DNA of 6,863 nt, taken from NCBI GenBank assembly GCA_009701085.1, contig WLKV01000032.1:1-6863 (forward strand), in the 5' to 3' direction. A program made the translations under genes and the position numbers. Positions 6,150 through 6,863 of the stretch are shown here, one piece after another. Source of the DNA: Actinomycetota bacterium (lineage in GTDB: Bacteria > Actinomycetota > Actinomycetes > Nanopelagicales > Nanopelagicaceae). Position 1 is the first letter of the stretch, and the number at the start of each line of letters is the position of its first letter. A model generated the notes under the pieces. It was given only the letters and a program-made list of their open reading frames with translations. It was not told the DNA's origin and made no database searches.

Positions 6150-6863
6150 TTAGACCGTATGTGCATTGCGCACTGAATAATTGTGGCCAGAAAGGTACTT
6201 CTTAACATCACCAATACGATGAATTCCGAAGTGAAAGACGCTTGCTGCAAGGAGTGCGTCTGCTCCGGCATCGAGCGCCGATGCGAAATCTTCGAGAGTG
6301 CCGGCGCCTCCGCTGGCAATCAATGGGACCTTTGAGACAGCGCGAACAGCGGTAATCATTCCGATGTCATATCCAGCACGGGTGCCATCAGCATCCATAG
6401 AGTTGAGAAGAATCTCGCCAACTCCGAGTGCGCATGCCTTTTCAACCCATGCGAGTGCATCGACGCCCGCGGATTCGCGGCCACCATGAGTTGTCACTTC
6501 GAAACCTGAATCGGTACGTGCGCGTCGCGCATCAACAGATAAGACCAATACTTGCGATCCAAAGCGATCGGCAATTTCAGCAATCAATTCAGGACGAGCA
6601 AGTGCTGCTGTATTGATAGAGACTTTGTCAGCACCTGCGCGAAGCAAGCGATCAACATCATCGACTGTGCGAATTCCACCGCCTACTGTGAGCGGGATAA
6701 ATACTTGTTCGGCGGTTTTGCGAACTACATCAAGAGTTGTTTCACGACCTGCGACGCTTGCTGAGATATCAAGAAAGGTAAGTTCGTCAGCACCTTCTCG
6801 TCCGTAGAGCGAGGCCATCTCAACGGGATCACCAGCATCAACAAGATCGGTGAAGTTAACGCC
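6150..6863 (-). CDS. hisF: Imidazole-glycerol-phosphate synthase cyclase subunit HisF (N-terminus outside window)
   Basis: HisF uses ammonia made by the HisH glutaminase to turn PRFAR into imidazole-glycerol phosphate and AICAR. The last 237 residues are visible. The reading frame stays open to the window edge, starting [20 protein letters not shown], which matches HisF from about residue 18-20 onward, so the methionine at 6818 is internal and not the start. The missing part includes the catalytic Asp equivalent to Asp11 of the Thermotoga enzyme. Visible landmarks, numbered from the edge, are [11 protein letters not shown] (near 60), the second catalytic Asp in LSVDARR (about 111, Thermotoga Asp130), NSMDADGT (about 154-161), the phosphate-binding IASGGAG (about 182-188) and LAASVFHFG (about 205-213). 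All look intact. The next gene downstream is hisI, as in mycobacteria. Confidence 0.97.
   Translation of the reverse strand, partial: GVNFTDLVDAGDPVEMASLYGREGADELTFLDISASVAGRETTLDVVRKTAEQVFIPLTVGGGIRTVDDVDRLLRAGADKVSINTAALARPELIAEIADRFGSQVLVLSVDARRARTDSGFEVTTHGGRESAGVDALAWVEKACALGVGEILLNSMDADGTRAGYDIGMITAVRAVSKVPLIASGGAGTLEDFASALDAGADALLAASVFHFGIHRIGDVKKYLSGHNYSVRNAHTV

Noticed and set aside
6150..6818. HisF starting at the methionine at 6818
   Set aside because: The frame continues upstream to the edge with conserved HisF residues ([15 protein letters not shown]), so this methionine is internal and the gene is partial.

Overview
The window is a compact, single-direction gene block from an actinobacterium. 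Every supported gene lies on the minus strand, so transcription runs from high to low coordinates. The order in that direction is hisF (cut by the window edge), hisI, trpE, a 52-residue membrane protein, trpC, trpB, trpA, a MauE/DoxX-type membrane protein, a membrane-anchored DsbA-like thiol oxidoreductase, and the start of lgt. The skeleton hisF-hisI-trpE-(membrane protein)-trpC-trpB-trpA-lgt is the one known from Mycobacterium tuberculosis (Rv1605 to Rv1614), which is the main reason for the actinobacterial assignment. Base composition near 50% GC is low for that phylum, and together with the very tight packing it fits a streamlined planktonic lineage such as the freshwater acI/Nanopelagicales group. 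That finer placement is inference.

Region 5791-6863 holds the end of histidine synthesis: HisF (cyclase subunit of imidazole-glycerol-phosphate synthase) and HisI (phosphoribosyl-AMP cyclohydrolase). Region 1375-5794 holds tryptophan synthesis: TrpE (anthranilate synthase component I), TrpC (indole-glycerol-phosphate synthase) and the TrpB/TrpA synthase pair. Between trpE and trpC is a small gene of 52 codons with one membrane helix, in the position where mycobacteria carry a much larger tryptophan-region membrane protein. trpD, trpG and trpF are absent from the window. Missing trpF beside his genes fits the actinobacterial use of a dual-function HisA/PriA isomerase.

Region 238-1378 holds a two-gene thiol-redox module: a four-helix MauE/DoxX-like protein with a Cys-Gly-Cys motif, and a DsbA-like protein with a CPIC active site and a probable second disulfide. 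Region 1-235 is the N-terminal third or so of Lgt, which attaches diacylglycerol to prelipoproteins. The end of the operon thus moves from amino-acid synthesis to envelope protein maturation.

Neighbouring genes overlap by 1 to 8 bases, abut, or are separated by at most 14 bases. I see no room for internal promoters between genes, no terminator, no leader peptide and no attenuator. Translational coupling along one long transcript is likely; its promoter must lie upstream of hisF, outside the window. There are no RNA genes, mobile elements, CRISPR arrays or gene-free stretches above 300 bases. Nearly everything is well-known metabolism; the small trpE-trpC gene and the redox module before lgt are the parts most worth a second look.
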